Assembly (NCBI GenBank): GCA_964519955.1
Contig: CAZFLM010000010.1
Coordinates: 1-64,000 of the forward strand
From: CAZFLM01 sp964519955
GTDB taxonomy: Bacteria; Armatimonadota; Chthonomonadetes; Chthonomonadales; CAJBBX01
Direction: 5' to 3'
Length of the DNA: 64,000 bases
A program made the position numbers and the translations under genes. Below, in pieces: positions 1 through 8,203 of the stretch (position 1 is its first letter; each line of letters starts with the position of its first letter). The notes under the pieces are model-generated. The model did no database searches, was not told the origin of the DNA, and saw nothing but the letters and a program-made list of their open reading frames with translations.

Positions 1-2
1 GA

Positions 3-110
3 ACGTACTGGCCGCACCAACCTGCCGTCCAGCCCGCGCAGGCGGGCTTCGTGCCGTTCGCAGGCGCGGTTTCAACCGCCGGCCCGGCCACACCAGGCGC
101 TGCCCAATAG
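3..110 (+). CDS. Possible 3' end of an upstream gene
   Basis: The third frame is open from the window edge to a TAG at 108-110. It reads as 35 residues rich in Pro and Ala, ending PATPGAAQ. This would be the tail of a gene starting before the window, 11 nt ahead of the next start. The frame of the following gene is also open to the edge, so the two cannot be separated with certainty. No domain is visible. A small hairpin (AGCCCGC/GCGGGCT, about 31-49) lies within it. Confidence 0.3.
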   Translation, partial: TYWPHQPAVQPAQAGFVPFAGAVSTAGPATPGAAQ

Positions 111-121
111 CTCACACCCCG

Positions 122-739
122 ATGCTACTCGACGACCTGTGCAGGTACAACGAGGCCGGATGCAAGCCGGGATCCTTCGGGTTCTGGCGGCACATCCTGC
201 GCCAGGCCTACACGCACCCAGGACTGGGCGCCGTCGTGGTGTTCCGCTTCGGCGGCTGGGTCGCGCGCTGCCGAGTGCCGATCGTGCGGCAGATCCTGGA
301 GATCGTCTACCAGCTCGGCTACGCGTATGCGCGGTTCGTCCTGCAGATCGAGGTGCCGCGCGCCACCAGGATCGGTCCGGGGTTCCGCATCGATCACTAC
401 GGCGGCATCCTGATCAACAGCCAGGCGGTCGTCGGGCGCAACTTCACCGCGTCGCAGGGGCTGCTCATCGGGGCGACGGAGAGCGGCGTGCCGACCATCG
501 GCGACGACGTACATTGCGGCGTCGGGGTGAAGATCGTCGGCGGCATCATCCTTGGGAACTGCCTGAAGATAGGCGCCGGCGCGATCGTGACGCGCTCTTT
601 CGAGGGCCATGCGGTCATCGCCGGTGTGCCGGCCCGGGTGCTGCGTCCGCTAGCCGAGGCGCCCGACCGGTCGGGCTGGGTCGCGCCTGCCGCCGGCGCC
701 GAGAGGACGGCTGAGGATGAGGCCGGGCCGAGGAGCTAG
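122..739 (+). CDS. Hexapeptide-repeat O-acyltransferase (CysE-like), first copy
   Basis: This 205-residue protein of the left-handed beta-helix acyltransferase family resembles serine O-acetyltransferase and the CysE-like enzymes of surface-polysaccharide loci. The N-terminal part (about 1-85) is helical. From about 85 the imperfect hexapeptide repeats run through FRIDHYGGILIN, VGRNFTASQG and TIGDDVHCGVGVKIVGG to IAGVPARVLR. The His in the GFRIDHYGG turn is where CysE-type enzymes place a catalytic base. It sits 8 nt before a second family member, which then overlaps glnB and cimA, so all four are probably one operon. The acceptor could be serine (cysteine synthesis) or a sugar. The short N-terminus, unlike full-length CysE, favours the looser CysE-like group. 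The reading frame stays open upstream of this ATG, so the start is the first ATG and not proven. Confidence 0.72.
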   Translation: MLLDDLCRYNEAGCKPGSFGFWRHILRQAYTHPGLGAVVVFRFGGWVARCRVPIVRQILEIVYQLGYAYARFVLQIEVPRATRIGPGFRIDHYGGILINSQAVVGRNFTASQGLLIGATESGVPTIGDDVHCGVGVKIVGGIILGNCLKIGAGAIVTRSFEGHAVIAGVPARVLRPLAEAPDRSGWVAPAAGAERTAEDEAGPRS

Positions 740-747
740 GATCACCG

Positions 748-1344
748 ATGGCGGATGAGCACTCGCTGCGGGATCTGATGTGGAGCGACGTGGAGGTCTG
801 GGCCGACCTGTGGCTGGCGGGCAAGGCGAGGCGCGACCGCCGACGCCCGTACACGCTTCGGCAGGCCTGCTGGCTGGCCTGGTCCTACGCGGGCTTGCGG
901 GCGACGCTGGTCTACCGCGTGAGCCACGCGCTGCAGCGCAGGCGCGTCCCGATCCTGCCGCAGTGGCTTGGCCGCGTGAACATCGCCCTCCACGGGTTCG
1001 ACATCGTGCCCGCGGTGCGGGTCGGGCCAAGGCTCTACATCCCCCACCCGGTCGGGCACGCGATCATGGCGCACCAGATCGGCCGCGACTGCACGCTTGT
1101 GAGCTGCGTCACCATCGGGATGCGCCAGGATCTGCAGTTCCCGACCATCGGGGATCACGTGTACGTCGGGGCCGGCGCCCGGGTCCTGGGCGCGATCCGC
1201 GTGGGCGATAACGTAAAGATCGGGGCGAACGCCGTCGTGATGTGCGATGTGCCGGACAACTGCACCGCTGTTGGAGTCCCCGCGCGCATTCTGCCCCCCA
1301 AGACAGACGCCGCCGAGCCGCCAAGCGAGACTGAGAAGCCATGA
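748..1344 (+). CDS. Hexapeptide-repeat O-acyltransferase (CysE-like), second copy
   Basis: This 198-residue protein is a paralogue of the preceding gene with the same plan: a helical N-terminal half, then left-handed beta-helix repeats. The repeats include LYIPHPVGHAIMAHQIGRDC, TIGDHVYVGAGARVLG and VKIGANAVVMCDVPDNCTAVG, ending in the family's VGVPARIL closing strand. The His residues around PHPVGHAI match the catalytic turn of CysE-type acetyltransferases. Its last codon overlaps the start of the PII gene by 4 nt, so translation is probably coupled. Adjacent duplicates like this are common in exopolysaccharide loci, but no glycosyltransferase lies nearby, so the acceptor (serine or sugar) is undecided. 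The C-terminus ends in a charged tail without repeats. Confidence 0.74.
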   Translation: MADEHSLRDLMWSDVEVWADLWLAGKARRDRRRPYTLRQACWLAWSYAGLRATLVYRVSHALQRRRVPILPQWLGRVNIALHGFDIVPAVRVGPRLYIPHPVGHAIMAHQIGRDCTLVSCVTIGMRQDLQFPTIGDHVYVGAGARVLGAIRVGDNVKIGANAVVMCDVPDNCTAVGVPARILPPKTDAAEPPSETEKP

Positions 1345-1679
1345 AGAAGATCGAAGCCATCATTCGCCCGATGAAGATCGACGACCTCAAGGAAGCCCTC
1401 ACCGACATCGGCATCGCCGGCATGACCGTGACCGACGTGCGCGGCTATGGGCGCCAGCGGGGCCGCACCGAGAAGTACCGGGGCAATACGTACATCGTGA
1501 ACCTGCTCCCTAAGGTGAAGGTCGAGTTCGTGGTGCCCGACGACCGCGCCGAAGAGGCGGTAGAGGCCGTGCTCGAGGCCGCCCACACCGGCGAGATCGG
1601 CGACGGCAAGGTGTTCGTCGCGAACGTCGAAGAAGCGGTGCGCATCCGCACGGGCGAGCGGGGAGACGAAGCCCTGTGA
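1341..1679 (+). CDS. glnB: Nitrogen regulatory PII protein
   Basis: The product is 112 residues, exactly the usual PII length. PII is a cytoplasmic trimer that senses ATP/ADP and 2-oxoglutarate and regulates nitrogen and sometimes carbon enzymes by contact. The sequence starts MKKIEAIIRP and keeps the T-loop with Tyr46 and Tyr51, the latter being the site of uridylylation in enteric bacteria. It also has the IGDGKVFV strand and the RIRTGERG nucleotide-binding motif. It overlaps the gene before it by 4 nt and the citramalate synthase gene after it by 4 nt. No amtB, glnA or glnD is present here, so the partner cannot be the usual ammonium channel by context. Coupling to an isoleucine-pathway enzyme is the visible link. 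Confidence 0.95.
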   Translation: MKKIEAIIRPMKIDDLKEALTDIGIAGMTVTDVRGYGRQRGRTEKYRGNTYIVNLLPKVKVEFVVPDDRAEEAVEAVLEAAHTGEIGDGKVFVANVEEAVRIRTGERGDEAL

Positions 1680-3253
1680 CGCAGCCCACCACACCCCGGC
1701 GCATCGCCGCCTACGACACGACCCTGCGCGACGGCTCGCAAGGCGAGGGTCTCAGCTTCTCCGTGGCCGACAAGCTGCGCATCGCCCACAAGCTCGACGA
1801 GTTCGGCATGGACTACATCGAGGGCGGCTGGCCCGGCTCCAACCCGAAGGACATCGAGTTCTTCGAGCAGGCGCCGCTCCTCGGCCTGCGCCACGCCAAG
1901 CTGGTCGCGTTCGGCAGCACGCGTCGCCCCGGCCGCCGCGCCGACGAGGACGAGCTGCTGACCCAGCTTGTGGCGGCGAAGACGCCCGTTATCACGATCT
2001 TCGGCAAGACGTGGGACTTCCACGTCACGCACGCTCTGAAGGTGACGCTCGGCGAGAACGTGGCGATGATCGCCGACAGCGTGGCGTTCCTCGCGAAGCA
2101 CGTTCCCGAGGTCATCTTCGACGCCGAGCACTTCTTCGACGGCTACAAGCACAATCCGAAGTACGCGATCGAGTGCTTGCGGGCCGCCCGCGACGCAGGC
2201 GCCGCCATCGCGGTGCTGTGCGACACGAACGGCGGCTCGCTGCCGCACGAGGTCTACGAGATCGTGCGCACGGTGATCGAGCAGACGGGCATGCCGGTGG
2301 GGATCCACCCGCACGACGACAGCGGCTGCGGCGTCGCGGTGGCGCTGGAGGCAGTGCGCGCGGGCGCCTCGCATGTCCAGGGCACCGTGAATGGCTACGG
2401 GGAGCGCTGCGGCAACGCGAACCTCTGTTCCATCCTGCCCAGCCTGCGCCTGAAGATGGGGCTCGACTGCCTGCTTCCGAACTCGCTGGTACACCTGACC
2501 GGCCTGTCACAGTTCGTCGACGAGATCGCCAACGTCACGCCGCACAACCGCAGCCCCTTCGTCGGCCGCAGCGCCTTCGCCCACAAGGCCGGAGTGCACA
2601 TCGACGCGGTCATCAAGCACCGCTCGACCTACGAGCACGTGGACCCGGAGTGGGTGGGCAACACGCGCCGCCTCCTCGTCTCGGAGCTGTCGGGCTCCAG
2701 CACCATCGTCTCGAAGGCCGCGCAGCACGAGGTCGACCTCACGAAGAAGTCGCCCGAGACCCGCGCCATCCTCCGCCGCGTGGCCGAGATGGAGCGCGAC
2801 GGCTACTCGTTCGAGGGCGCCGAGGCGTCGTTCGAGATCATCCTCATGCAGGCGGTCGGCACCTACCGCAAGCTGTTCGACATCGTCGGCTTCCGCGTGA
2901 TCGTCGAGAAGCGCGGCACGGCCGAAGCGGTGACCGAGGCGACCGTGAAGCTCCGCGTCGACGGCGTCGAGCGCCTCACCGTGGCGGAAGGCGACGGCCC
3001 CGTCCACGCTCTGGACTCCGCCCTGCGCAAAGCCCTGACGGAGTTCTACCCGCATCTGGCCGGCATCCGCCTCACCGACTTCAAGGTCCGCGTCGTCAAC
3101 GTGCGCGCCGGCACCGCCGCCAAGGTCCGCACCATCGTCGACTCCAGCGACGGCGAGACCCAGTGGAGCACCATCGGCGTCTCGGAGAACATGATCGAGG
3201 CAAGCTGGCACGCGCTGGTGGATGGGGTGGTGTATGGGTTGCTTCGCGAGTAG
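1676..3253 (+). CDS. cimA: (R)-citramalate synthase
   Basis: This 525-residue enzyme of the isopropylmalate/homocitrate/citramalate synthase family condenses pyruvate with acetyl-CoA to give citramalate for isoleucine synthesis without threonine. The catalytic TIM barrel starts with YDTTLRDGSQGEGLSF (about 14-29). The metal-binding HPHDDSGCG (about 204-212) and NGYGERCGNANL (about 238-249) follow. The C-terminal 130 residues match the LeuA-type allosteric domain. The long form with SQGEGLSFS and EGGWPGSNPKD is the CimA-type subfamily rather than LeuA. The start is a GTG overlapping the glnB stop (GTGA). The last codons, ending LLRE and TAG, lie at the edge of the GCGAGTA repeat that follows, so the element abuts or has invaded the 3' end of the gene. 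Confidence 0.93.
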   Translation: MTQPTTPRRIAAYDTTLRDGSQGEGLSFSVADKLRIAHKLDEFGMDYIEGGWPGSNPKDIEFFEQAPLLGLRHAKLVAFGSTRRPGRRADEDELLTQLVAAKTPVITIFGKTWDFHVTHALKVTLGENVAMIADSVAFLAKHVPEVIFDAEHFFDGYKHNPKYAIECLRAARDAGAAIAVLCDTNGGSLPHEVYEIVRTVIEQTGMPVGIHPHDDSGCGVAVALEAVRAGASHVQGTVNGYGERCGNANLCSILPSLRLKMGLDCLLPNSLVHLTGLSQFVDEIANVTPHNRSPFVGRSAFAHKAGVHIDAVIKHRSTYEHVDPEWVGNTRRLLVSELSGSSTIVSKAAQHEVDLTKKSPETRAILRRVAEMERDGYSFEGAEASFEIILMQAVGTYRKLFDIVGFRVIVEKRGTAEAVTEATVKLRVDGVERLTVAEGDGPVHALDSALRKALTEFYPHLAGIRLTDFKVRVVNVRAGTAAKVRTIVDSSDGETQWSTIGVSENMIEASWHALVDGVVYGLLRE

Positions 3254-3484
3254 CGAGTAGCGAGGAGTGAGTAGCGAGTAGGACGGCGGCATGTGCGTGG
3301 AGTTGGGCATCTGGATTCTGACTTCTGACTTCCCACTTCTCACGTCCGACTTCTGGCTACTGGCTTCCCACTGCTGACTCCTGCCTCGCAGCCGCGCCCC
3401 GCCCAGTACCACCCGCCGTCCTACTCGCTACTCGCTACTCGCTACTCGCTACTCGCTACTCGCTCCTCGCTCCTCGCTGCTCCC
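3247..3484. repeat. Inverted-repeat element built from GCGAGTA/CTACTCG heptamers
   Basis: Tandem heptamers lie at both ends in opposite orientation. GCGAGTA-type units occupy 3246-3280, and six perfect CTACTCG units (3421-3462) followed by two CTCCTCG units lie on the right. A 21-nt perfect inverted repeat (3269-3289 against 3413-3433, including GTAGGACGGCGG) closes the ends. The centre (about 3310-3375) is made of TTCTGACTTC-type degenerate direct repeats, a family seen again at 35743-35779. No open frame of interest is inside. It could be a small non-autonomous mobile element or a bidirectional hairpin. The cimA stop codon falls within the left arm. This explains most of the 319-nt gap before the next gene. 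Confidence 0.75.
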
Positions 3485-3487
3485 CGG

Positions 3488-3516
3488 TTGCCATCCCGCG
3501 CCGCGCCAGCTATAAT
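3488..3516 (+). promoter_or_regulatory. Sigma-70-type promoter of the acyl-CoA ligase gene
   Basis: TTGCCA at 3488-3493 and a perfect TATAAT at 3511-3516 are separated by 17 bp. Transcription would start near 3523, giving a leader of about 50 nt before the ATG at 3573. The leader carries the ribosome site AAGGAGG (3562-3568). The promoter lies immediately right of the heptamer repeat element. Confidence 0.82.
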
Positions 3517-3572
3517 GGTGCCCGGCGCGGCGCTGCACCTTGGCGCCACGACTATGGCGCGAAGGAGGCTTC

Positions 3573-5102
3573 ATGCTGCTCTCCGAGATCGTCCGGCGCG
3601 GGGCTGCCGAGCACCCGGACCGCACGGCCATCATCTTCCGCGACACCACCATCTCCTATGCCGCTCTGTCCGCTCAGATCGACCGCCTGGCCGCCGCGTT
3701 CTCTGCGCGTGGGCTCGGCCAAGGTGACCGTGTCGCTCTCCTGCTTCCGAACTGCCCGCACTTCACGATAGGCTACTTCGCCACCGTCGTCATCGGCGGC
3801 GTCTCCACGCCCGCCAACCCGCAGCTCAAGCCGGCCGAGCTGAGCTACATGTGGAACGACTCCCAGGTCAAGCTGGCGATCACCATACCGCAGCTCCTCG
3901 GCGTCGTACAGGAGACCGCACGCGAGGTTCCCAGCCTCCAGACCATCGTCACGATCGGCGATGCCGAGGGAGCGGGCGACGGCGTCATCACCTGGGACGC
4001 ACTGATGGCCGAGAGCGAGGGCAAGCCCGTGCCGCCCCCGGTCGGCGAGCAGCATGACCCCGTGGTCTGCATCTACACCTCCGGCACCACGGGTCGGCCC
4101 AAGGGAGCCATGCTCTCGCATCGGAACCTGATCTCCAACTGCGAGGCCATCGAGCACATCTTGCAGCTCCAGGACGACGACAACTTCATCACGATCCTGC
4201 CGCTCTTCCACGCATTCGCGGCGACCGTCTGCCAGAACGCCGCGCTCTTCTGCGGAACCGCGACGACCTACCTGGAGGCGTTCCACCCGGCGCGCGTCCT
4301 CGAGGCCATTCGCCAGCATCGGGTCACCATCTTCCCCGGCGTGCCGGCCATGTTCGGGGCACTGCTGCACCTGCCCGAGGACCGCTCGTTCGACCTCTCC
4401 AGCATCCGGCTGGCGGTCTCCGGCGGCGCGCCCATGCCGGTGGCGACGATGGAGGCGTTCGAGAAGCGCTTCGGCCTGCCCATCGTCGAGGGTGACGGAC
4501 CGACCGAGTGCTCTCCGGTCACCGCCGTCAACCCGCCGTTCGGCACGCGCAAGCCGGGCAGCATCGGCATCGCCATTCCGGGCGAGGAGATGAAGATCTT
4601 CGACGACAACGACAACGAGGTGCCTGTCGGCGAGATCGGCGAGATCGTGGTGCGCGGCGAGAACGTCATGCTGGGGTACCACAACAAGCCCGACGAGACC
4701 GCCGAGGCCATGCGAAACGGCTGGTACCACACCGGCGACATGGGCAAGGTGGACGAGGACGGCTACTTCTACATCGTCGACCGCAAGAAGGACATGCTCA
4801 TCGTCGGCGGCCTGAACGTGTACCCGCGCGAGGTTGAAGAGGTGCTGTACCGCCATCCCGCGGTTCAGGATGCGGCGGTTGTCGGCCAGCACGACCCGCT
4901 GCGCGGCGAGGAGCCTGTCGCGGTGATCGTGCTCAAGCAGGGCGCCACCTCGACCCATCGCGACATCATCCGCTACTGCCGGGAGCACCTGGCCAACTAC
5001 AAGGTGCCCCGCAAGGTCCTCTTCCGCGATGCCATGCCGATGGGCGGCACCGGCAAGGTGCTCAAGCGCCTGCTGCGCAAGGAACTCGACCTCGAGGGGT
5101 AG
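3573..5102 (+). CDS. Long-chain acyl-CoA synthetase (AMP-binding ligase)
   Basis: This 509-residue enzyme of the adenylate-forming family activates a carboxylic acid, probably a fatty acid, to its CoA thioester through an acyl-AMP. The P-loop-like YTSGTTGRPKG lies at 168-178. The GDGPTECSP motif, GWYHTGD (383-389), DRKKDMLIVGGLNVYP and the C-terminal catalytic lysine in GGTGKVLKR follow. The usual aromatic residue in YGxTE is replaced: the motif reads GDGPTE. The ATG at 3573 was chosen because it follows AAGGAGG by 5 nt and a consensus promoter. An upstream in-frame ATG at 3540 has no ribosome site. Exact chain-length preference cannot be read from the sequence; FadD-like is the best description. 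Confidence 0.88.
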   Translation: MLLSEIVRRGAAEHPDRTAIIFRDTTISYAALSAQIDRLAAAFSARGLGQGDRVALLLPNCPHFTIGYFATVVIGGVSTPANPQLKPAELSYMWNDSQVKLAITIPQLLGVVQETAREVPSLQTIVTIGDAEGAGDGVITWDALMAESEGKPVPPPVGEQHDPVVCIYTSGTTGRPKGAMLSHRNLISNCEAIEHILQLQDDDNFITILPLFHAFAATVCQNAALFCGTATTYLEAFHPARVLEAIRQHRVTIFPGVPAMFGALLHLPEDRSFDLSSIRLAVSGGAPMPVATMEAFEKRFGLPIVEGDGPTECSPVTAVNPPFGTRKPGSIGIAIPGEEMKIFDDNDNEVPVGEIGEIVVRGENVMLGYHNKPDETAEAMRNGWYHTGDMGKVDEDGYFYIVDRKKDMLIVGGLNVYPREVEEVLYRHPAVQDAAVVGQHDPLRGEEPVAVIVLKQGATSTHRDIIRYCREHLANYKVPRKVLFRDAMPMGGTGKVLKRLLRKELDLEG

Positions 5103-5298
5103 GCTCACGCCGACGAGTTCGCACGCGCCGCCCTCGCAGACTGGTCTGGACGGCGGCGCATCGTTGCCAGGTTGCGCGCGAACGGCCGGTCGGCACGGAG
5201 GCCGACCCTCCCAGGACGTCGGGGGCCAAGGACCGGTCGGCACGGAGGCCGACCCTCCAGGACGCAGCCCGGTGCCGGCGCCCAGCGAGGACCTACCG
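5103..5298. repeat. Two direct copies of a dispersed hairpin repeat (stem-ACGGAG-stem)
   Basis: This 196-nt intergenic stretch holds two near-identical copies (5186-5211 and 5233-5258) of a short hairpin: GGTCGGC, loop ACGGAG, GCCGACC, followed by CTCC and AGGAC. The same loop with different but complementary stems recurs at 22976-23001, 40385-40412 (opposite strand) and 46825-46850. The repeats read through in frame with the following gene, but the ribosome site at 5284-5292 and ATG at 5299 argue they are not coding. Confidence 0.7.
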
Positions 5299-6204
5299 AT
5301 GCCGAAGACCGGCCTCAACTGGAACTGGGTCGCGGCCGGAGCCGGCGCCGCGCTGGCGGGCCTGGCGGCGGGAGCGTTCGGGCTCGCGTACTTCTCCACA
5401 CACCCGGTGCGCGTGCCGCTCTGGCGCTCGCCGGACCACGACGGCATGCCCCACGAGCCGGCCCGGTTCGCCTCGCGCGACGGGCTCACGCTGGAGGGCT
5501 GGTTCGTGCCGGCCTCCCCTGCCCTCGCCACCATCGTCCTCTGCCACGGCTTCCCCATGAACCGCAGCGAGATGCTGTTCTGGGCGAAGCCCCTGCATGC
5601 GGCCGGGTTCAGCCTGCTCCTCTTCGACTTCCGCGCGCTCGGCAAGAGCGAAGGCAAGCTCTGCACCATCGGTACGGACGAGGTGAACGACCTGCTCGGC
5701 GCGCTGGACTACCTCGACGCCCGCCCAGGCACCCCCCGCCCCATCGGCGTGTTCGGCCTGTCGATGGGCGGCGCCGTCGCGCTGCAGGTGGCCGCACAGG
5801 ACGAGCGGGTCGCCGCAGTAGCCACGCACGGCGCCTACGCCACGCTCGACTCGGCCATCGACCAGCGCGGGCGCCAGGTCCTCGGTCCGCTGGGCCCCGC
5901 GCTCTCCGGTCCGGCGAAGAGGATCGGGCGGCGCTGGATCCCTCGCGACCCGCGCGACGTGGCCCCGGTCCGGCTCATCGGCGCCATCAGCCCGCGCCCG
6001 CTCCTCCTGCTGCACGGCGCCCGCGACCGCACCGTCGCCGTGGCGGACGCCCACGCACTCTACCAAGCCGCCCGCGAGCCCAAGGAGCTGCACTACGTGC
6101 CGGGCGGCCACCACTTCTGGGTCCCCCGCCGCGAGCAGCCCGCCTACTTCGCCCGCCTCACCGCGTTCTTCCGGCAGGCGCTGGGCGCGAGGGAGGAGGG
6201 GTGA
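5299..6204 (+). CDS. Membrane-anchored alpha/beta hydrolase
   Basis: This 301-residue alpha/beta-hydrolase-fold protein has one N-terminal hydrophobic helix (about 10-35, rich in Ala and Gly) that would anchor it to the membrane or act as an uncleaved signal. The catalytic triad is visible: the nucleophile elbow GLSMGG (Ser near 155), an Asp in HGARDRTV and a His in PGGHHFW. The oxyanion motif is CHGFPMN. It resembles the YqkD/BAAT-like serine hydrolases, which act on esters or acyl groups of unknown identity. The ATG at 5299 follows AGCGAGGACC and excludes the repeat-derived upstream frame. The stop TGA shares one base with the thymidine kinase start, so they are probably co-translated. Confidence 0.8.
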   Translation: MPKTGLNWNWVAAGAGAALAGLAAGAFGLAYFSTHPVRVPLWRSPDHDGMPHEPARFASRDGLTLEGWFVPASPALATIVLCHGFPMNRSEMLFWAKPLHAAGFSLLLFDFRALGKSEGKLCTIGTDEVNDLLGALDYLDARPGTPRPIGVFGLSMGGAVALQVAAQDERVAAVATHGAYATLDSAIDQRGRQVLGPLGPALSGPAKRIGRRWIPRDPRDVAPVRLIGAISPRPLLLLHGARDRTVAVADAHALYQAAREPKELHYVPGGHHFWVPRREQPAYFARLTAFFRQALGAREEG

Positions 6205-6872
6205 TGCGTCATCGCAAGATCGCGGGCGGGTCGCTCACCGTGATCACGGGCTGCATGTTCTCCGGCAAGACGGAGGAACTGATCCGGCTCGTGCGCCGCG
6301 CGATGCATGCCCGCAAGCGCGTCCAGGTCTTCAAGTCCGCGCTCGACACGCGCTGCGACACCACGGTCATCCGCACCCACGATGGCATGGCGTTCCAGGC
6401 CGTAGCCGTGCAGGACGCCGCGTCCATCGAGGCTGCCCTCGATCCGGACGTCGACGTGGTGGGGATCGAGGAGGTGCAGTTCCTCGATGAGGCCGTCGTC
6501 AACCTGTGCCAGCGCCTGGCCGACCGCGGCGTCTCCGTCATCGTGGCGGGGCTGGACCAGGACTTCCGCGGCCTCCCGTTCGGCTTCATGCCCCGGCTGA
6601 TGGCCCTGGCGGAGGAAGTGATCAAGATCCACGCCATCTGCAAGAAGTGCGGCGACGACGCCACCCGCACGCAGCGCCTCATCGACGGCCTTCCGGCGGC
6701 CTGGGACGACCCCACGATCCTGATCGGCGCGGCGGAGAGCTACGAGGCCCGGTGCCGCCGCTGCCACGAGGTTCGCAACGCTCCGAAGAGCCCCGGCGCG
6801 CCCCGGCGGCCCGCTCGGCCGCGCTCCGTCAAGCCCGCTCCGGAGGGTCAGGCAGGCCTATTCGAGGAGTAG
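6204..6872 (+). CDS. tdk: Thymidine kinase
   Basis: This 222-residue type II thymidine kinase phosphorylates thymidine with ATP in the salvage pathway. It has the P-loop GCMFSGKT (16-23), a Walker-B-like DVVGIEEVQFLDE, the GLDQDFRGLPFG segment and the lasso region. The zinc-ribbon cysteines appear as CKKCGDD and CRRCHE. The C-terminus carries about 25 extra Pro/Arg-rich residues beyond the usual end. The start ATG shares its A with the TGA of the hydrolase before it and follows GGGAGGAGGGG, a strong ribosome site. Confidence 0.93.
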   Translation: MRHRKIAGGSLTVITGCMFSGKTEELIRLVRRAMHARKRVQVFKSALDTRCDTTVIRTHDGMAFQAVAVQDAASIEAALDPDVDVVGIEEVQFLDEAVVNLCQRLADRGVSVIVAGLDQDFRGLPFGFMPRLMALAEEVIKIHAICKKCGDDATRTQRLIDGLPAAWDDPTILIGAAESYEARCRRCHEVRNAPKSPGAPRRPARPRSVKPAPEGQAGLFEE

Positions 6873-6903
6873 CGCTAGCATCGCGCGTGTAGAGCGCGTC
6901 GGG

Positions 6904-6932
6904 TTGCACCCCGGCGGCCATTATGCTACAAT
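6904..6932 (+). promoter_or_regulatory. Extended -10 promoter of the Gfo/Idh/MocA gene
   Basis: TTGCAC (6904-6909), a 17-bp spacer and TACAAT (6927-6932), with TG one base upstream of the -10, make a strong vegetative promoter. A leader of about 94 nt follows. It contains a hairpin made of ACCAAACGGT and ACCGTTGGTT and ends with AGGAGG before the GTG at 7033. Confidence 0.82.
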
Positions 6933-7032
6933 GCCCCGATCGCCCCTCCCTCGGAGCGAGAATCCCCGCTTTCCACCAAACGGTGACGACCGTTGGTTTG
7001 CTCACCGTGGAGCAGGTATCAGGAGGACGAAG

Positions 7033-8091
7033 GTGCCCAGCAAGAAGCGCAAAGTCCGCATTGGCGTGATCGGCACGGGTGGCATCGCGAACGGCGCGCA
7101 TCTCCCCGGTTATTCGCAGATCCCCGACCAGTGCGAGATCGTGGCCCTGTGTGACATCGACCCGAAGGCCTTGAAGACGACCGCCGAGAAGTACGGCGTG
7201 AAGAACACCTTCGAGGACTACAACAAGATGCTCGAGATGGACGAGATCGATGGTGTGTCGGTCTGCACCCCGAACTACGTCCACTGCGATCCGACGATCC
7301 AGGCCCTCAAGGCAGGCAAGCACGTCCTCTGCGAGAAGCCCATCGCCATGAACGCGGTCGAGGCCAAGAAGATGGTCGAGGCGGCGAAGAAGGCGAAGAA
7401 GCGCCTGCAGATCGGCTACAACAGCCGGTTTGCGCTCTCCAACCAGCTCCTCAAGAAGTACATCGACAACGGCGAGTTGGGCGACGTCTACTGGGCGCGC
7501 GCCCAGTGCCTCCGCCGCCGCGGCATCCCTGGCTGGGGCGTCTTCATCAACAAGGAGAAGCAGGGCGGCGGTCCGCTGATCGATATCGGCGTCCACATCC
7601 TTGACCTCACCCTGTGGCTGATGGGCCATCCGAAGCCGGTCGCCGCATCGGGCGTGACCTACCAGAAGTTCGGCAAGCGCCCGGACGTCGTGGGCTTCAT
7701 GGGCCAGTGGGACTACAAGAACTTCACGGTTGAGGACTTCGCCTCTGCCCTGATCCGCCTCGACAACGGCGCTACCATCATGCTCGAGGCCAGCTTCGTG
7801 GCGAACATCCCCGAGGAGATCTACACGAGCACCCTCTGCGGCACCGAGGGCGGCGCGGTCACCAGCCCGCTGACCATCGTCAAGGAGAAGCTGGGCTCGC
7901 TGCAGACCTTCAAGCCCGAGTACCCGGGCCATGAGCCGAACACGCACTACGAAGAGATGAAGCACTTCGTGGAAGTGATCCGTAATGACTCCGAGCCCCT
8001 CGTGACTGGCGAGCACGGCCTGATGGTTGCCCAGATCATGGACGCCATCTACGCCTCCGCCGAGGCCGGCAAGGAAGTCGTTATCAAGTAG
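7033..8091 (+). CDS. Gfo/Idh/MocA-family oxidoreductase
   Basis: This 352-residue NAD(P)-dependent sugar or inositol dehydrogenase-like protein starts its Rossmann fold with RIGVIGTGGIANGAHLPGY. CEKPIAMN holds the family's catalytic Lys, and the C-terminal alpha/beta domain carries the GGGPLIDIGVHILD motif, where the Asp and His contact the substrate. The GTG at 7033 was chosen because AGGAGG lies 6 nt upstream and the promoter at 6904-6932 precedes it. The longer open frame from 6904 would begin inside the promoter. It is monocistronic by context. The substrate is unknown; neighbours give no sugar-specific hint. Confidence 0.9.
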   Translation: MPSKKRKVRIGVIGTGGIANGAHLPGYSQIPDQCEIVALCDIDPKALKTTAEKYGVKNTFEDYNKMLEMDEIDGVSVCTPNYVHCDPTIQALKAGKHVLCEKPIAMNAVEAKKMVEAAKKAKKRLQIGYNSRFALSNQLLKKYIDNGELGDVYWARAQCLRRRGIPGWGVFINKEKQGGGPLIDIGVHILDLTLWLMGHPKPVAASGVTYQKFGKRPDVVGFMGQWDYKNFTVEDFASALIRLDNGATIMLEASFVANIPEEIYTSTLCGTEGGAVTSPLTIVKEKLGSLQTFKPEYPGHEPNTHYEEMKHFVEVIRNDSEPLVTGEHGLMVAQIMDAIYASAEAGKEVVIK

Positions 8092-8141
8092 GTCCGTCGG
8101 GCGGCCCGCGAGCCCAAACCGCCACCGCCCGGCTGCGTGAT

Positions 8142-8177
8142 CGCCCGGCGACCCGTGTAGTCCCAGGTCGCCGGGCG
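8142..8177. terminator. Hairpin after the oxidoreductase gene
   Basis: A perfect 12-bp stem (CGCCCGGCGACC at 8142-8153 with GGTCGCCGGGCG at 8166-8177) closes a 12-nt loop, 50 nt after the stop at 8091. No T-tract follows, so it may be a weak or Rho-assisted terminator or an mRNA end-stabilising hairpin. Confidence 0.5.
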
Positions 8178-8203
8178 GCCATCTACCGATCGGCACCGCA
8201 ATC

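Noticed and set aside
6904..7032. N-terminal extension of the oxidoreductase to 6904
   Set aside because: This start lies within the promoter (TTGCAC/TACAAT) and before AGGAGG; the GTG at 7033 is well placed.
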